From the NCBI RefSeq assembly GCF_905475465.1, contig NC_062238.1, forward strand, positions 7,172,501 to 7,236,500: 64,000 nt of DNA, written 5' to 3'. The notes under the pieces were generated by a model. That model was not told where the DNA came from and made no database searches. It saw only the letters and a program-made list of their open reading frames with translations. The translations under genes and the position numbers were made by a program. Shown here one piece after another: positions 35,835 to 48,070 of this stretch; position 1 is the first letter of the stretch, and each line of letters opens with the position of its first letter. Origin of the DNA: Pieris napi (Eukaryota > Arthropoda > Insecta > Lepidoptera > Pieridae).

Positions 35835-36197
35835 TTATTCGAGACTATTTACAAAGGTAATTGATAGAATATCTGGTGTTCTTAAAATAGCAGAATCCAT
35901 TTGTAAATTTGCAGGTGTTTTCATATTTTGAACAAGTATCTCTGAGCCATCTGGATTCCAACCCGAAAATGTAGCTTCCAACATTGATTTTTCATATGTT
36001 ACAATTTTACAAACTTTCCCTGAAATATTATTTATTTTAATAGTGAACTCTACTTGTTTTATTGTAATTAATTTTAAGATTTTTTTATTATATATATTAT
36101 TAATTTTACCTTCTAATTCCATAACAGATCTTAGAAATGACTCTCGTAATTTTGCCCTTGCAAGTTGTTTCTGACACGGTTCAGTTTCAGGTAACAT
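35835..36197 (-). CDS. Gemin7: Gemin7 (gem-associated protein 7)
   Basis: A single-exon 120-residue protein. After a short N-terminus (MLPETEPCQ...) it reads ARAKLRESFLRSVMELEGK, the hallmark start of the Gemin7 Sm-like fold; vertebrate Gemin7 has a similar ARxxLRExxLRS stretch. Beta-strand-like segments follow (VEFTIKINN, EATFSGWNPDGSEILVQNM), and the C-terminal TPANLQMDSAILRTPDILSI matches the family's usual LQTP...LRxxDIISxTF ending. Length fits the family (about 130 residues in vertebrates). Gemin7 pairs with Gemin6 in the SMN complex, which loads Sm rings on spliceosomal snRNAs in the cytoplasm. The ATG at 36197 is chosen because it precedes the conserved block by a family-typical distance. 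The stop codon lies inside an AATAAA. A further AATAAA on the minus strand lies near 35776-35781. Confidence 0.85.
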   Translation of the reverse strand: MLPETEPCQKQLARAKLRESFLRSVMELEGKINNIYNKKILKLITIKQVEFTIKINNISGKVCKIVTYEKSMLEATFSGWNPDGSEILVQNMKTPANLQMDSAILRTPDILSITFVNSLE

Positions 36198-36199
36198 TA

Positions 36200-37300
36200 T
36201 TTAATAGTTAGATCGGGTTATTTCATTGACCTAAGACCATGGTCCATCGTCCGAAATCTGAAATAAGTATACAAATTACAAAATACAAATAATAAATATT
36301 AAATAACAAAGATTGACAATTGACATTAGTTCACGCTTGGTCACGTGACCATTCTCAACAAATTCGTTTGGCAGTAGATGATGGTCTATGGACAATCGTA
36401 GGCTACGCCAAAACCGCCTGGACAAGTGGATTTAATTTTAGGGGAACATAATATTACATTTTCACTTATTGTGAGCATCCGTTGCGTGCGCCGCGTTAAG
36501 GGTCAAGCTTTAGTATTAACTTTAATGTATTGTAAGTGCGGAAAGCCAGCGCACTATGGAAAATCGAGATCTATTTCATATAAAAAATGGCCTTTATTTT
36601 ATTTCCTTATTTATTTATTATTTTATTTTATTTTATTTACTATAGTGTCGCTATAGTGAATAAAAAGTATTTTTTTATTACTTTATTTTAAAGCAACTAT
36701 AATAAGGCTCATACCTATTTCAGTAAGTAATTAAAATGTATGATTACTAATATTTATTAGTAATCATACCTTTTATTATAAATATTTAATGTAAATAAAT
36801 ACAAATTTTGTAAAATGTATACTTAAGTACTTGAAAAAATATATATATTAATGTTTAAACTTACCGATTACCGCGAAATGAGTTCAAAATTAAAGTAAAA
36901 CGCCCTGTTATCAAATGTAAAGTACTGGAAGACATCGGAAACTGTCTAAAGTCTCGACGAAGTTACTAAACTGTATTTTTTCCCCTCACGTAATTTTTTT
37001 TTATAGAAATATAATCATAAAACCTACTATGTTATATTACACTTTATACCAATTTTTAGCAATTTTTGAAATAAATTTATTTAAAAAGATTGAAGCGAAC
37101 TGATCTGAAATAGACATTCTTTGACACACTTACTTTGCGGAATTAAAAAAACATATTTCAAATGAAAACCATGCAAAATTACTACATTGTATTAAATTTC
37201 CACTCTTATATTACTATTTAATAAACTTTTAAAAGTGCGTCAACAATATTAGTCGATGCAAACCATTTTTAATATGCCGTTATTTTACTATTTTCCATAT
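36200..37300. other. non-coding DNA between Gemin7 and the foldback
   Basis: No gene was seen. The upstream region of Gemin7 lies at its left edge. A 13-base inverted repeat (GTATGATTACTAA with complement, 36737-36769) is present. Confidence 0.4.
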
Positions 37301-37304
37301 AGTC

Positions 37305-39104
37305 CAAGATCCCAGGGCCGCCAGACGTCACGTTTTCTGACGGATGAAATGTGGACGATTGGGTAGAGTTAGTATGTACTATGATCGTATGCCTACCTGC
37401 TAGCTTGGTCAAACGGCCAATTTCCAGATATCAGGTAATCAAGGTACACAAAAACATTACTTACTTCACGTAAATTCTCATGGCTGATTTTTATATATGT
37501 TTTCGAGTGTATAGTTAAAAATAAATTGTCAATACTCCCAGACACATTCCGTCGGCCATATTGCTTGACAGACGCTTTAAGGGTCTCAAAATAATTAGTC
37601 AACTTCACGTAAATTCTGACGCTCCATTTTTATATATGTTCATCCGACAACTATTTTAAAAGCTTTGACAAGAAGACAGACCGATCCAAGGGGCCAATCA
37701 TCCCCTAAACTAAATTTTAATATCTCTGTGAGTGGAGCGTTAGAGCATTATCTACGCGCATGAGACTGAGTGAGACCGACTGCGCTGTTAAGGCCATGAA
37801 AATTACTTGAACAGATATTTTATAATTTTTAGAACTTTTGTTGACAAGTAAATTATAGCAACAAAAATAAGAAAAAAAATTGACGTATAATAAATAATAC
37901 TAAAGTAAGCCGACATTTTTAATTTTTTTTTTTCAATTTATTAATTAGAACTAAAAAATATTTTTTTTTAAATACCACTTATATTTAAATAGCAGCAATT
38001 TTTTTAATTAATAATTTATTGGAAATTTGGAAACAAAGTGGAAAAATATTAATTCTTCAATATTTCTTAACAGTGGCTTTTAATCTTCATTATCATCATC
38101 GTTGAAATTAGATAATTCATCATCCAGCCAATCTTGAAATTGAATATCTAAATCGTGATCGTCATCATCAGCATTATCCTTATTTTCTTCCTCTGTAAAA
38201 AACAAGTTAAACAATGAAGGTCTGAAAAAACTAAAAAGATACAAATAATATGAGAAACGAAAATAATTTACCTGATTGTTCTTCCAGCGACTCGCTGACA
38301 AAACCCGGTAATTGCTCTCTATCGAACCAATGAAAATCATATTTACCATCTGTATGTGTAAAATCATATTATCCATCTGTGTCCAGCCATTGTTTTCGGG
38401 GTTGAAAATATTTATCATCTTCATACTTGCATTGTTCCAAAGACTAGCGATAGCCAAAGCTCACTTTTACAAGGTAAGTTACTGGCATCGAAGTTTCTTA
38501 AATTCTTTCGATTGAATTCTTCATTTATATCAGATACCATGTATGTATAATTAAACAACTGTAGTCTATTATTAAAAAATATATATAATATATCTGTTCA
38601 AGTATTTTTCATGGCTTTAACAGCGCAGTCGGTCTCACTCAGTCTCATGCGCGTAGATAATGTTCTCGCGCTCCCACTCAGAGATATTAAAATTTAGTTT
38701 AGGGGATGATTGGCCCCTTGGATCGGTCTGTCTTCTTGTCAAAGCTTTTAAAATAGTTGTCGGATGAACATATATAAAAATGGAGCGTCAGAATTTACGT
38801 GAAGTTGACTAATTATTTTGAGACCCTTAAAGCGTCTGTCAAGCAATATGGCCGACGGAAAGTGTCTGGGAGTATTGACAATTTATTTTTAACTATACAT
38901 TCGAAAACATATATAAAAATCAGCCATGAGAATTTACGTGAAGTAAGTAATGTTTTTGTGTACCTTGATTACCTGATATCTGGAAATTGGCCGTTTGACC
39001 AAGCTAGCAGGTAGGCATACGATCATAGTACATACTAACACTACCCAATCGTCCACATTTCATCCGTCAGAAAATACGTGACGTCTGGCGGCCCTGGGAT
39101 CTTG
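37305..39104. mobile_element. 1.8-kb foldback DNA element
   Basis: The two arms (about 37305-37825 and 38588-39104) are reverse complements with only scattered differences. They start CAAGATCCCAGGGCCGCCAG and end CTGGCGGCCCTGGGATCTTG. Each arm encodes the same 71-codon frame in mirror position (37393-37608 minus and 38799-39014 plus). The frames differ at one residue, which follows from arm identity and is not evidence for a gene. The loop (about 760 bases) contains spliced-looking coding remnants on the minus strand. No target duplication could be read, because the outermost bases are themselves inverted. Confidence 0.85.
38080..38560 (-). pseudogene. captured, spliced-looking gene fragment in the foldback loop
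   Basis: On the minus strand an upstream segment reads QCKYEDDKYFQPRKQWLDTD, one in-frame stop, then HWFDREQLPGFVSESLEEQS up to a donor (TCAG|GTAAATT near 38272). After a short intron ending TTTTTTACAG near 38197, the frame continues EEENKDNADDDDHDLDIQFQ and DWLDDELSNFNDDDNED to a stop at 38080. The two parts join in frame. Further upstream, NRKNLRNFDASNLPC... lies in another frame. This could be the tail of a transposase or of a captured host gene; I do not recognise it. The internal stop argues that it is dead. Confidence 0.5.
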
Positions 39105-39753
39105 CTCTAATAGCGCGGCTTGTCGGATTTGCAAAGTAATAAAATTCTTATTACAGATTTCTTATCTACATACTTTTTATTTTATTCTATTGAAACGTAA
39201 GTATCATCATACATATTTTAATCTTATGATTACTGTCGCACTATATGACCTAACAAAAGGTAATTTAGCACTGCAGCATTCCTATTTCCTATGATGTTTT
39301 TCTTGCCGCACAGACTCCAAGAGAATGGTTCTAATAAACACAACACATGATCATTTAAAGTAAATCTAAAGTAATTTACCCCAAAATAATGTCGCGTCGC
39401 TTTTTGCAGTGCCACTTTGACCATAAGTAATAAGTATCTACTATTTCTTTTTGCGCTTTATCTATGGTAGTATCTCATCCTATGTCACAGATTGTCATCA
39501 AAATACGTATGGAAGTTAGATCTTTATTTCATAATTGATACTTCCATAATAATCTGTATATTAAAAAGGAAGTCATTATTCAATATTGCTTATTCAGCCT
39601 GAAAGTGAATCGCTATGATTGGGTTTATACTCTAATGTAAAGTAAAATAAAAAAAATGTTATGTGGTTTTTAAATTACTAATAGTTTGCAAGTACTTCAA
39701 CAAAACGTACTAACAGCGATTAGAGCAACCGTAGGTTAGTTTTGTGAATAGCC
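39105..39753. promoter_or_regulatory. upstream region of LUC7L3
   Basis: About 650 bases between the foldback and the LUC7L3 start codon. The promoter and 5' UTR must lie here unless there is an upstream non-coding exon. No TATA box or other defined element could be assigned. Confidence 0.4.
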
Positions 39754-42700
39754 ATGGCGGTCCTAGCGGCAGCTCAGTTACTTGACGAATTGATGGGACG
39801 GCATCGAAATACGAATCCAAACGAAAAAATAAAAAAACCCAATTGGGAAGACCCTGAGGTGAGTTGTAATAACGGATTAAGCTTATAGATTTTGTTTTAA
39901 AAATTTAAGCTTATTATAGTTTGGTGCAACACCATGTTGCTAAATCACAATAGTTATTCATTATAATTTAAAATATAGAAATCGCAGTTTATGTTTAAAA
40001 GCTCTTATAATTTCGTAATCTTTTTTAATTTTCTTTGTAATATGAAAACTAAAACAAGTTAAACCAAGTCACAAATCTTAATTAAAATTAAAAAGTTTAT
40101 ATGTTCTTTTACAGTACTGTAAATATTACATGGTAAAGTTTTGCCCTCACGACTTATTTGTTAATACTAGAGCTGATCTTGGAGCATGTCCAAAAGTACA
40201 TGATGATGAAGTTAAAGACTTATTTGAAAAGGCTGACTTTTCTTACAAAAAATCTCAGTATATTGAAGAATTTCTACGATTTTGCCGTCACATGATTAAT
40301 GATGTCGAGAGTAAGTATTTTCATTGTAAAGTCAATTTGAAAAAAATAAATGTTTAAATAAAAATTTCATGCTTTTTAAGGAAAGATACAGAAGGGAAAG
40401 CAAAGGCTGGAGCTTATGAATTCAAGGCCAGAAGGTCCTCCAATGACTCAAGCTCAAACAGAGAAGAATCAAGAACAAGTAAATATATAACAATAATTTT
40501 ATTTTTACTACACAGAGGCAATTGCATGATCGCTAGGATTTTATCTTATGATTATGCAGTTTATAATTTCTAAGAATGTTTTCTCTTAATTTTACTTCAT
40601 ACTTTTTGAATTGATATGTGTGACACAAATACAACATTTTAAAATTGGTGGTGAATTGATTGTATTTAATATTAATCTAAGCCCGTTGACAGTGTACATT
40701 TTCATACCAAATATGTAATTATTTGTGCCTAGCGGCACAAAGGTTGTCAAATATTAAATTTTTATTTTGCCAATGTTTGTTTGTTTTACACAAGTAAAAT
40801 TTATATTTATATTTCTGTTCAGTGTCAGACCCAACACAAATCAGTGTATGAATTCTTATATAAACCTTGTAATACTTCTTAAGTCTTATATAAAATACTT
40901 TTTTACAGGTATCATTACTCTCAGAGAAAATAACTGCATTAATGCAAGAGGCAGAAGAGGCAGGATCATGTGGCAATGTGGAGCAAGCTCAAGGACTTAT
41001 GAAACTTTGTGACAGACTTAAAGAAGAAAAGGATCAACTTCTGAAGCAACAGGAGAACAGGTTTGATATTTTTAAACACAAAAATCCAGCCAAATTGTTG
41101 TTATTCAAAACCTATTCCTATTAGTGTAATCCTCTAAATAATCTAAAAACACAAACTTTTTTTTTTCTTGTAAACAATATAACAAGCAATATATAAGAGA
41201 CAGAAGTTAATACTTCAATGAAAGCAAGTATTTCTTAGACAGCAACTGCCATACTGTTTTATATTATATCGTAATTGTCTGAATACTGAATAGACACGAT
41301 GCTTCAGCTTTTGAAATCATACCATAGTAGCGGCTCATGGTAAACAGAGCATCTTATCTTTTGGTTAAATGGAAAGATTACAGAGTGTCTAATCGAGCCA
41401 TTTTGTTTTAGTCATTGGTCTATGACCGCTGAATTGGCAGCTGCACAGGAAAAGCAAATGGAGGTGTGTCCTGTATGTGGGGCATTTTTGATTGTTGGAG
41501 ACGCTCAACAAAGAATTGATGACCATTTATCTGGAAAGCAGCATGTAGGGTAAGAAAAATTTAACATTGTTACTATTAATACATGCAACTATTAATCTCT
41601 TAGAAATATATGAATTCCACTTAACTACTGAATTTGGTATATACAGTTGATTGTTGCTGCCGTATTATGTCTCTTTTTTTTTTTGTCTTAGGTATTTTAA
41701 ACTACGACAGGCCTATGAAGAAATGGTAGCATCTCGTGAAAAAGAACAGCAGGAGAAGGAGAAGCGACGCCGAGAGGATAGGGAGAAAGAAAGAGAAAGG
41801 AGTACTAGGGGCGGAGGATTGGGTTCCGATAGACGTGATCGGGAGAGAATGGAACGCGACCGGGAACGTGATCGCGATAAGGACAAGGACAAAGACTCTG
41901 TCCGAGAGAAAGATAGACATAGGTATGTGTTCTAATTATTTCCTAACTAATTTTAGCTATAGTCCTATGACAGTTCTCCCTACAATTCACATGTTGATGC
42001 ATTGTATAGCGTAGAAGGCGCGAACTTAAAACGTTCTACATTAATAAAATACCCAACTGCGATTACAATACATAATTTCGCAATATTTTTATTTTATTAA
42101 TCTGATTAGTGGTTAGTGGGATTTTGTTTGCATAGGAAAAAATGCGTTGTATTTAAAATAAATACATCGATGGATCAAGTCAAAGACTAAATAAGATACA
42201 GAGCGTTTCCATTCTCTTTCAGGGAGAATCGTGACGAGAAGAACAATCGTGACGAGAAGAACAATCGTGACGAAAAGAATAATCGTGACGAGAAGAATAA
42301 TCGTGACGAAAAGAATATCGTGACGAGAAAAATAATCGTGACGAGAAGAACAACCGTCATGAGGACACGCGACCGTGAGCGAGAACGTGATCGCGACAGG
42401 GACCAGCGTCGTGATCGCGATAAGGAGCGGGAGAAGGAACGGAGCGACCGTGACCGTGAACGTGACAGAGACCGCGACCGGAAGCATCGTAGGCGTAAGT
42501 TACTATTGATTATAGAGTGGACTCCACTTTACACTTGTTTTTCTTATTATAGAGTGTAAAAAAATCTACTAGAGTATAGTTCGATAATAATCATCTTGAT
42601 ACTGAGAAGATTATTATATAATTTTTTTACAAATAAATAAAATAATTCATATAATAGCAAATAAGAATTTTACTGTTCAAACCAAACCGCCACGCCGGTC

Positions 42701-42817
42701 TCTTCCGCATTGATGTTAGATGATAATATTTCACCCTTTCTTGTCATTTAATTATAATAATTATTTTCAGGATCACCCCACGAACGGTCACGTCGCCGCT
42801 CCCGCGATCGCCGCTAG
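39754..42817 (+). CDS. LUC7L3: LUC7-like protein 3 (LUC7L3/CROP), full gene
   Basis: Eight exons: 39754-39858, 40115-40310, 40381-40478, 40909-41060, 41412-41549, 41692-41922, 42223-42494 and 42771-42817. All have GT-AG borders and phases that join, giving 412 residues. LUC7 proteins bind U1 snRNP and influence 5' splice-site choice in the nucleus. Residues 1-35 hold AAQLLDELMGRHR. The first zinc finger follows (YCKYYMVKFCPHDLFVNTRA, then DLGACPKVHD), then a coiled coil, then the C2H2-type finger CPVCGAFLIVGDAQQRIDDH with LSGKQH. MEVCxVCGAFLIVGDAQ matches vertebrate LUC7L3 rather than LUC7L/LUC7L2. The C-terminus is an RD/RE/RS-rich tail ending SRRRSRDRR. In exon 7 a missing and an extra base about 56 bases apart put residues roughly 338-356 out of frame (NIVTRKIIV...); these are probably sequencing errors in a repeat. 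Confidence 0.93.
42227..42357 (+). repeat. 18-bp coding minisatellite (NRDEKN repeats)
   Basis: About seven copies of AATCGTGACGAGAAGAAC or close variants lie inside LUC7L3 exon 7, encoding NRDEKN units in the charged tail. The same array lies at 46011-46140 in the duplicated copy. Single-base indels within it disrupt the frame in both copies. Confidence 0.85.
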
Positions 42818-44295
42818 AAAACTGAGGTATCACAAATCACCTCGAAATGGTAAGCATAACATCATTATGTTTCACCCTTTAAAACGTCCACCAACGCTTA
42901 AACTTCCAGCAATAACAATAACAATCCGCCACTAAACAGTTCACGTATGAATGACAAGTAATAAAGTGAAAACACTTGTTTTACAGCTTAGTAAAATGTA
43001 CCAAAATATGGCATATGGGGATTGACCCCGTTCGTTCGATAGTTGTCGTCACACCGACGGATTTGGCAGGTATTTGATTGGTATTTTCAAATAGTGGCTG
43101 GGTGCTTTCGTTGCTCACTTGCCGCGGTATGGGCTCGTCGTTGTTGTATTGAGGTACATAAAATTATGATTCGTCGTCTTGAGGCCAGAGCGAGAAAGCC
43201 TTCTGTCGCGTGCACGCGATGACAGGTATTTGTTAGGGTCACGATAGCGATTTTGGGAGAAGTTCCTGTTTATAGGCTTTAAAAAATATTTGAGCTCTGT
43301 ATTAATTCTCTATCTAAAAATTAATGATAACTTTTCTCTGTGTGAATAGGTTTTTTACAAATATTTTACGCTACACATTTAATGGCAATAATGGAGATGC
43401 CAAGATGCGTTATTTTGAGACATGGAAGCTGTTTTTCACATCTACTGTGTGTTATACAGGTACTCCGATATGGCAACAAGTTTATGTTTATTGATAATAA
43501 ATTTCATCAAATTTTTGTTGCCATATGAAAAACCTACACCCAATTAAGAATTAACTTTTTATGATTGAATTGAAAAATATCTATCATTGAAGTTAGTTCT
43601 TTTTTATCCTCTAATTCTCTCTACTAGAATGTGTGAATGGACTTTTCAGTTGGAAGTGTGAAGACAAACGGCTCAACAGCGGCAAAGAGGTACTTTTGAA
43701 TAAACTACAGAAGAACCAAAATGAACATTGGAGTCGTCCCTAAATGCTTTCGAGGTGACATTAAAAGTCACGATTAAAATAATAAAATTACTAATGCATG
43801 TAATCGTATTAGTATTATTGGTTATGCTAGGTTATATGTATAGGTTAGGTCAACATCTATGTCCCTAGGCAAGTTTATACCGATTCCACTGAGGAGTTAT
43901 TCAGGTATTTATCCATTTTTTATTTGTCACGATAAAGACGAATTTGTGATTGGCGTATTAAGCAGTGTGAACGGTTAGCGTTGTTTTTTGAAATATTAAA
44001 TAAATGCATAATTTTCACAGACTTTTATTTACTACCACAACAACTGTCCTATTTATTTTCATCCATCTCGGAAGAGCACGTGTTTTAGAATTTTTAAGGG
44101 GTATAATTCATAGTTAATTGGCGATGAAGGCAAAACGATTCCATCAAAATAGGTTAGTTCGTATGAGCGCACTATCTATAAAATATTTAATGCATCGTCA
44201 GTCGTCACATAATAATTAAAATCATTTTACAGGGCTGTTAAATTGTAAGAAAATATACAAAATGCGTATAATTCAGAAAGAAAAAAAACTCGTAA
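42818..44295 (+). other. LUC7L3 3' UTR and downstream flank
   Basis: No other gene was seen. A donor-like ATG|GTAAGC just after the stop (near 42850) and a TTTTACAG near 42986 could mark a 3' UTR intron. AATAAA-type signals occur near 43784 and 43999. The stretch is repeated at 46601-48070. Confidence 0.45.
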
Positions 44296-44795
44296 NNNNN
44301 NNNNNNNNNNNNNNNNNNNNNNNNNNNNNNNNNNNNNNNNNNNNNNNNNNNNNNNNNNNNNNNNNNNNNNNNNNNNNNNNNNNNNNNNNNNNNNNNNNNN
44401 NNNNNNNNNNNNNNNNNNNNNNNNNNNNNNNNNNNNNNNNNNNNNNNNNNNNNNNNNNNNNNNNNNNNNNNNNNNNNNNNNNNNNNNNNNNNNNNNNNNN
44501 NNNNNNNNNNNNNNNNNNNNNNNNNNNNNNNNNNNNNNNNNNNNNNNNNNNNNNNNNNNNNNNNNNNNNNNNNNNNNNNNNNNNNNNNNNNNNNNNNNNN
44601 NNNNNNNNNNNNNNNNNNNNNNNNNNNNNNNNNNNNNNNNNNNNNNNNNNNNNNNNNNNNNNNNNNNNNNNNNNNNNNNNNNNNNNNNNNNNNNNNNNNN
44701 NNNNNNNNNNNNNNNNNNNNNNNNNNNNNNNNNNNNNNNNNNNNNNNNNNNNNNNNNNNNNNNNNNNNNNNNNNNNNNNNNNNNNNNNNNNNNNN
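44296..44795. other. assembly gap, 500 N
   Basis: Exactly 500 N. Both sides carry the same 3.3 kb, so the gap joins overlapping pieces rather than spanning unknown DNA. Confidence 0.98.
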
Positions 44796-46600
44796 CAGAC
44801 TTAAAGAAGAAAAGGATCAACTTCTGAAGCAACAGGAGAACAGGTTTGATATTTTTAAACACAAAAATCCAGCCAAATTGTTGTTATTCAAAACCTATTC
44901 CTATTAGTGTAATCCTCTAAATAATCTAAAAACACAAACTTTTTTTTTTCTTGTAAACAATATAACAAGCAATATATAAGAGACAGAAGTTAATACTTCA
45001 ATGAAAGCAAGTATTTCTTAGACAGCAACTGCCATACTGTTTTATATTATATCGTAATTGTCTGAATACTGAATAGACACGATGCTTCAGCTTTTGAAAT
45101 CATACCATAGTAGCGGCTCATGGTAAACAGAGCATCTTATCTTTTGGTTAAATGGAAAGATTACAGAGTGTCTAATCGAGCCATTTTGTTTTAGTCATTG
45201 GTCTATGACCGCTGAATTGGCAGCTGCACAGGAAAAGCAAATGGAGGTGTGTCCTGTATGTGGGGCATTTTTGATTGTTGGAGACGCTCAACAAAGAATT
45301 GATGACCATTTATCTGGAAAGCAGCATGTAGGGTAAGAAAAATTTAACATTGTTACTATTAATACATGCAACTATTAATCTCTTAGAAATATATGAATTC
45401 CACTTAACTACTGAATTTGGTATATACAGTTGATTGTTGCTGCCGTATTATGTCTCTTTTTTTTTTTTGTCTTAGGTATTTTAAACTACGACAGGCCTAT
45501 GAAGAAATGGTAGCATCTCGTGAAAAAGAACAGCAGGAGAAGGAGAAGCGACGCCGAGAGGATAGGGAGAAAGAAAGAGAAAGGAGTACTAGGGGCGGAG
45601 GATTGGGTTCCGATAGACGTGATCGGGAGAGAATGGAACGCGACCGGGAACGTGATCGCGATAAGGACAAGGACAAAGACTCTGTCCGAGAGAAAGATAG
45701 ACATAGGTATGTGTTCTAATTATTTCCTAACTAATTTTAGCTATAGTCCTATGACAGTTCTCCCTACAATTCACATGTTGATGCATTGTATAGCGTAGAA
45801 GGCGCGAACTTAAAACGTTCTACATTAATAAAATACCCAACTGCGATTACAATACATAATTTCGCAATATTTTTATTTTATTAATCTGATTAGTGGTTAG
45901 TGGGATTTTGTTTGCATAGGAAAAAATGCGTTGTATTTAAAATAAATACATCGATGGATCAAGTCAAAGACTAAATAAGATACAGAGCGTTTCCATTCTC
46001 TTTCAGGGAGAATCGTGACGAGAAGAACAATCGTGACGAGAAGAACAATCGTGACGAAAAGAATAATCGTGACGAGAAGAATAATCGTGACGAAAGAATA
46101 ATCGTGACGAGAAAAATAATCGTGACGAGAAGAACAACCGTCATGAGGACCGCGACCGTGAGCGAGAACGTGATCGCGACAGGGACCAGCGTCGTGATCG
46201 CGATAAGGAGCGGGAGAAGGAACGGAGCGACCGTGACCGTGAACGTGACAGAGACCGCGACCGGAAGCATCGTAGGCGTAAGTTACTATTGATTATAGAG
46301 TGGACTCCACTTTACACTTGTTTTCTTATTATAAAGTGTAAAAAAAATCTACTAGAGTATAGTTCGATAATAATCATCTTGATACTGAGAAGATTATTAT
46401 ATAATTTTTTTACAAATAAATAAAATAATTCATATAATAGCAAATAAGAATTTTACTGTTCAAACCAAACCGCCACGCCGGTCTCTTCCGCATTGATGTT
46501 AGATGATAATATTTCACCCTTTCTTGTCATTTAATTATAATAATTATTTTCAGGATCACCCCACGAACGGTCACGTCGCCGCTCCCGCGATCGCCGCTAG
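44796..46600 (+). pseudogene. partial second copy of LUC7L3 (likely assembly artefact)
   Basis: Exons matching LUC7L3 exon 4 (3' part, 44796-44843), 5 (45195-45332), 6 (45476-45706), 7 (46007-46277) and 8 (46554-46600) are present with the same introns. Exon 7 is 271 bases, one shorter than in copy 1. One base is lost in the NRDEKN array (GACGAAAGAATAAT instead of an A-run one longer) with no compensation, so the RS tail reads out of frame and stops early. The first three exons are absent. Most likely this is the other haplotype or an unmerged overlapping contig. If read depth showed two real loci, it would be a 5'-truncated tandem duplicate. Confidence 0.85.
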
Positions 46601-48070
46601 AAAAACTGAGGTATCACAAATCACCTCGAAATGGTAAGCATAACATCATTATGTTTCACCCTTTAAACGTCCACCAACGCTTAAACTTCCAGCAATAACA
46701 ATAACAGCCGCCACTAAACAGTTCACGTATGAATGACAAGTAATAAAGTGAACACTTGTTTTACAGCTTAGTAAAATGTACCAAAATATGGCATATGGGG
46801 ATTGACCCCGTTCGTTCGATAGTTGTCGTCACACCGACGGATTTGGCAGGTATTTGATTGGTATTTTCAAATAGTGGCTGGGTGCTTTCGTTGCTCACTT
46901 GCCGCGGTATGGGCTCGTCGTTGTTGTATTGAGGTACATAAAATTATGATTCGTCGTCTTGAGGCCAGAGCGAGAAAGCCTTCTGTCGCGTGCACGCGAT
47001 GACAGGTATTTGTTAGGGTCACGATAGCGATTTTGGGAGAAGTTCCTGTTTATAGGCTTTAAAAAATATTTGAGCTCTGTATTAATTCTCTATCTAAAAA
47101 TTAATGATAACTTTTCTCTGTGTGAATAGGTTTTTTACAAATATTTTACGCTACACATTTAATGGCAATAATGGAGATGCCAAGATGCGTTATTTTGAGA
47201 CATGGATGCTGTTTTTCACATCTACTGTGTGTTTACAGGTACTCCGATTATGGCAACAAGTTTATGTTTATTGATAATAAATTTCATCAAATTTTTGTTG
47301 CCATATGAAAAACCTACACCCAATTAAGAATTAACTTTTTATGATTGAATTGAAAAATATCTATCATTGAAGTTAGTTCTTTTTTATCCTCTAATTCTCT
47401 CTACTAGAATGTGTGAATGGACTTTTCAGTTGGAAGTGTGAAGACAAACGGCTCAACAGCGGCAAAGAGGTACTTTTGAATAAACTACAGAAGAACCAAA
47501 ATGAACATTGGAGTCGTCCCTAAATGCTTTCGAGGTGACATTAAAAGTCACGATTAAAATAATAAATTACTAATGCATGTAATCGTATTAGTATTATTGG
47601 TTATGCTAGGTTATATGTATAGGTTAGGTCAACATCTATGTCCCTAGGCAAGTTTATACCGATTCCACTGAGGAGTTATTCAGGTATTTATCCATTTTTT
47701 ATTTGTCACGATAAAGACGAATTTGTGATTGGCGTATTAAGCAGTGTGAACGGTTAGCGTTGTTTTTGAAATATTAAATAAATGCATAATTTCACAGACT
47801 TTTATTTACTACCACAACAACTGTCCTATTTATTTTCATCCATCTCGGAAGAGCACGTGTTTTAGAATTTTTAAGGGGTATATTCATAGTTAATTGGCGA
47901 TGAAGGCAAAACGATTCCATCAAAATAGGTTAGTTCGTATGAGCGCACTATCTATAAAATATTTAATGCATCGTCAGTCGTCACATAATAATTAAAATCA
48001 TTTTACAGGGCTGTTAAATTGTAAGAAAATATACAAAATGCGTATAATTCAGAAAGAAAAAAACTCGTAA
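44796..48070 (+). repeat. 3.3-kb duplicated block, copy 2
   Basis: Second copy of 41013-44295, offset about 3,783 bases. The sequence after 48070 is unique, so this copy connects to the downstream genome. Confidence 0.95.

Larger units (their letters stand above)
41013..44295 (+). repeat. 3.3-kb duplicated block, copy 1
   Basis: From CAGACTTAAAGAAGAAAAGG in exon 4 to AAAAAACTCGTAA at the gap edge, this block is repeated at 44796-48070 in the same orientation, base for base apart from scattered, often homopolymer, indels and few substitutions. It ends exactly at the 500-N gap. Confidence 0.95.

Noticed and set aside
37393..39014. Two 71-residue proteins conserved between 37393-37608 and 38799-39014
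   Set aside because: They are mirror images created by the foldback arms, so identity reflects DNA duplication and not selection on a protein.
41651..42559. Separate RD/RE-rich small proteins and their opposite-strand frames
   Set aside because: They are LUC7L3 exons 6 and 7 running into introns, plus low-complexity shadow frames.
44227..44862. Long ORFs at 44227-44862 on both strands
   Set aside because: They consist mostly of N placeholder bases from the assembly gap.
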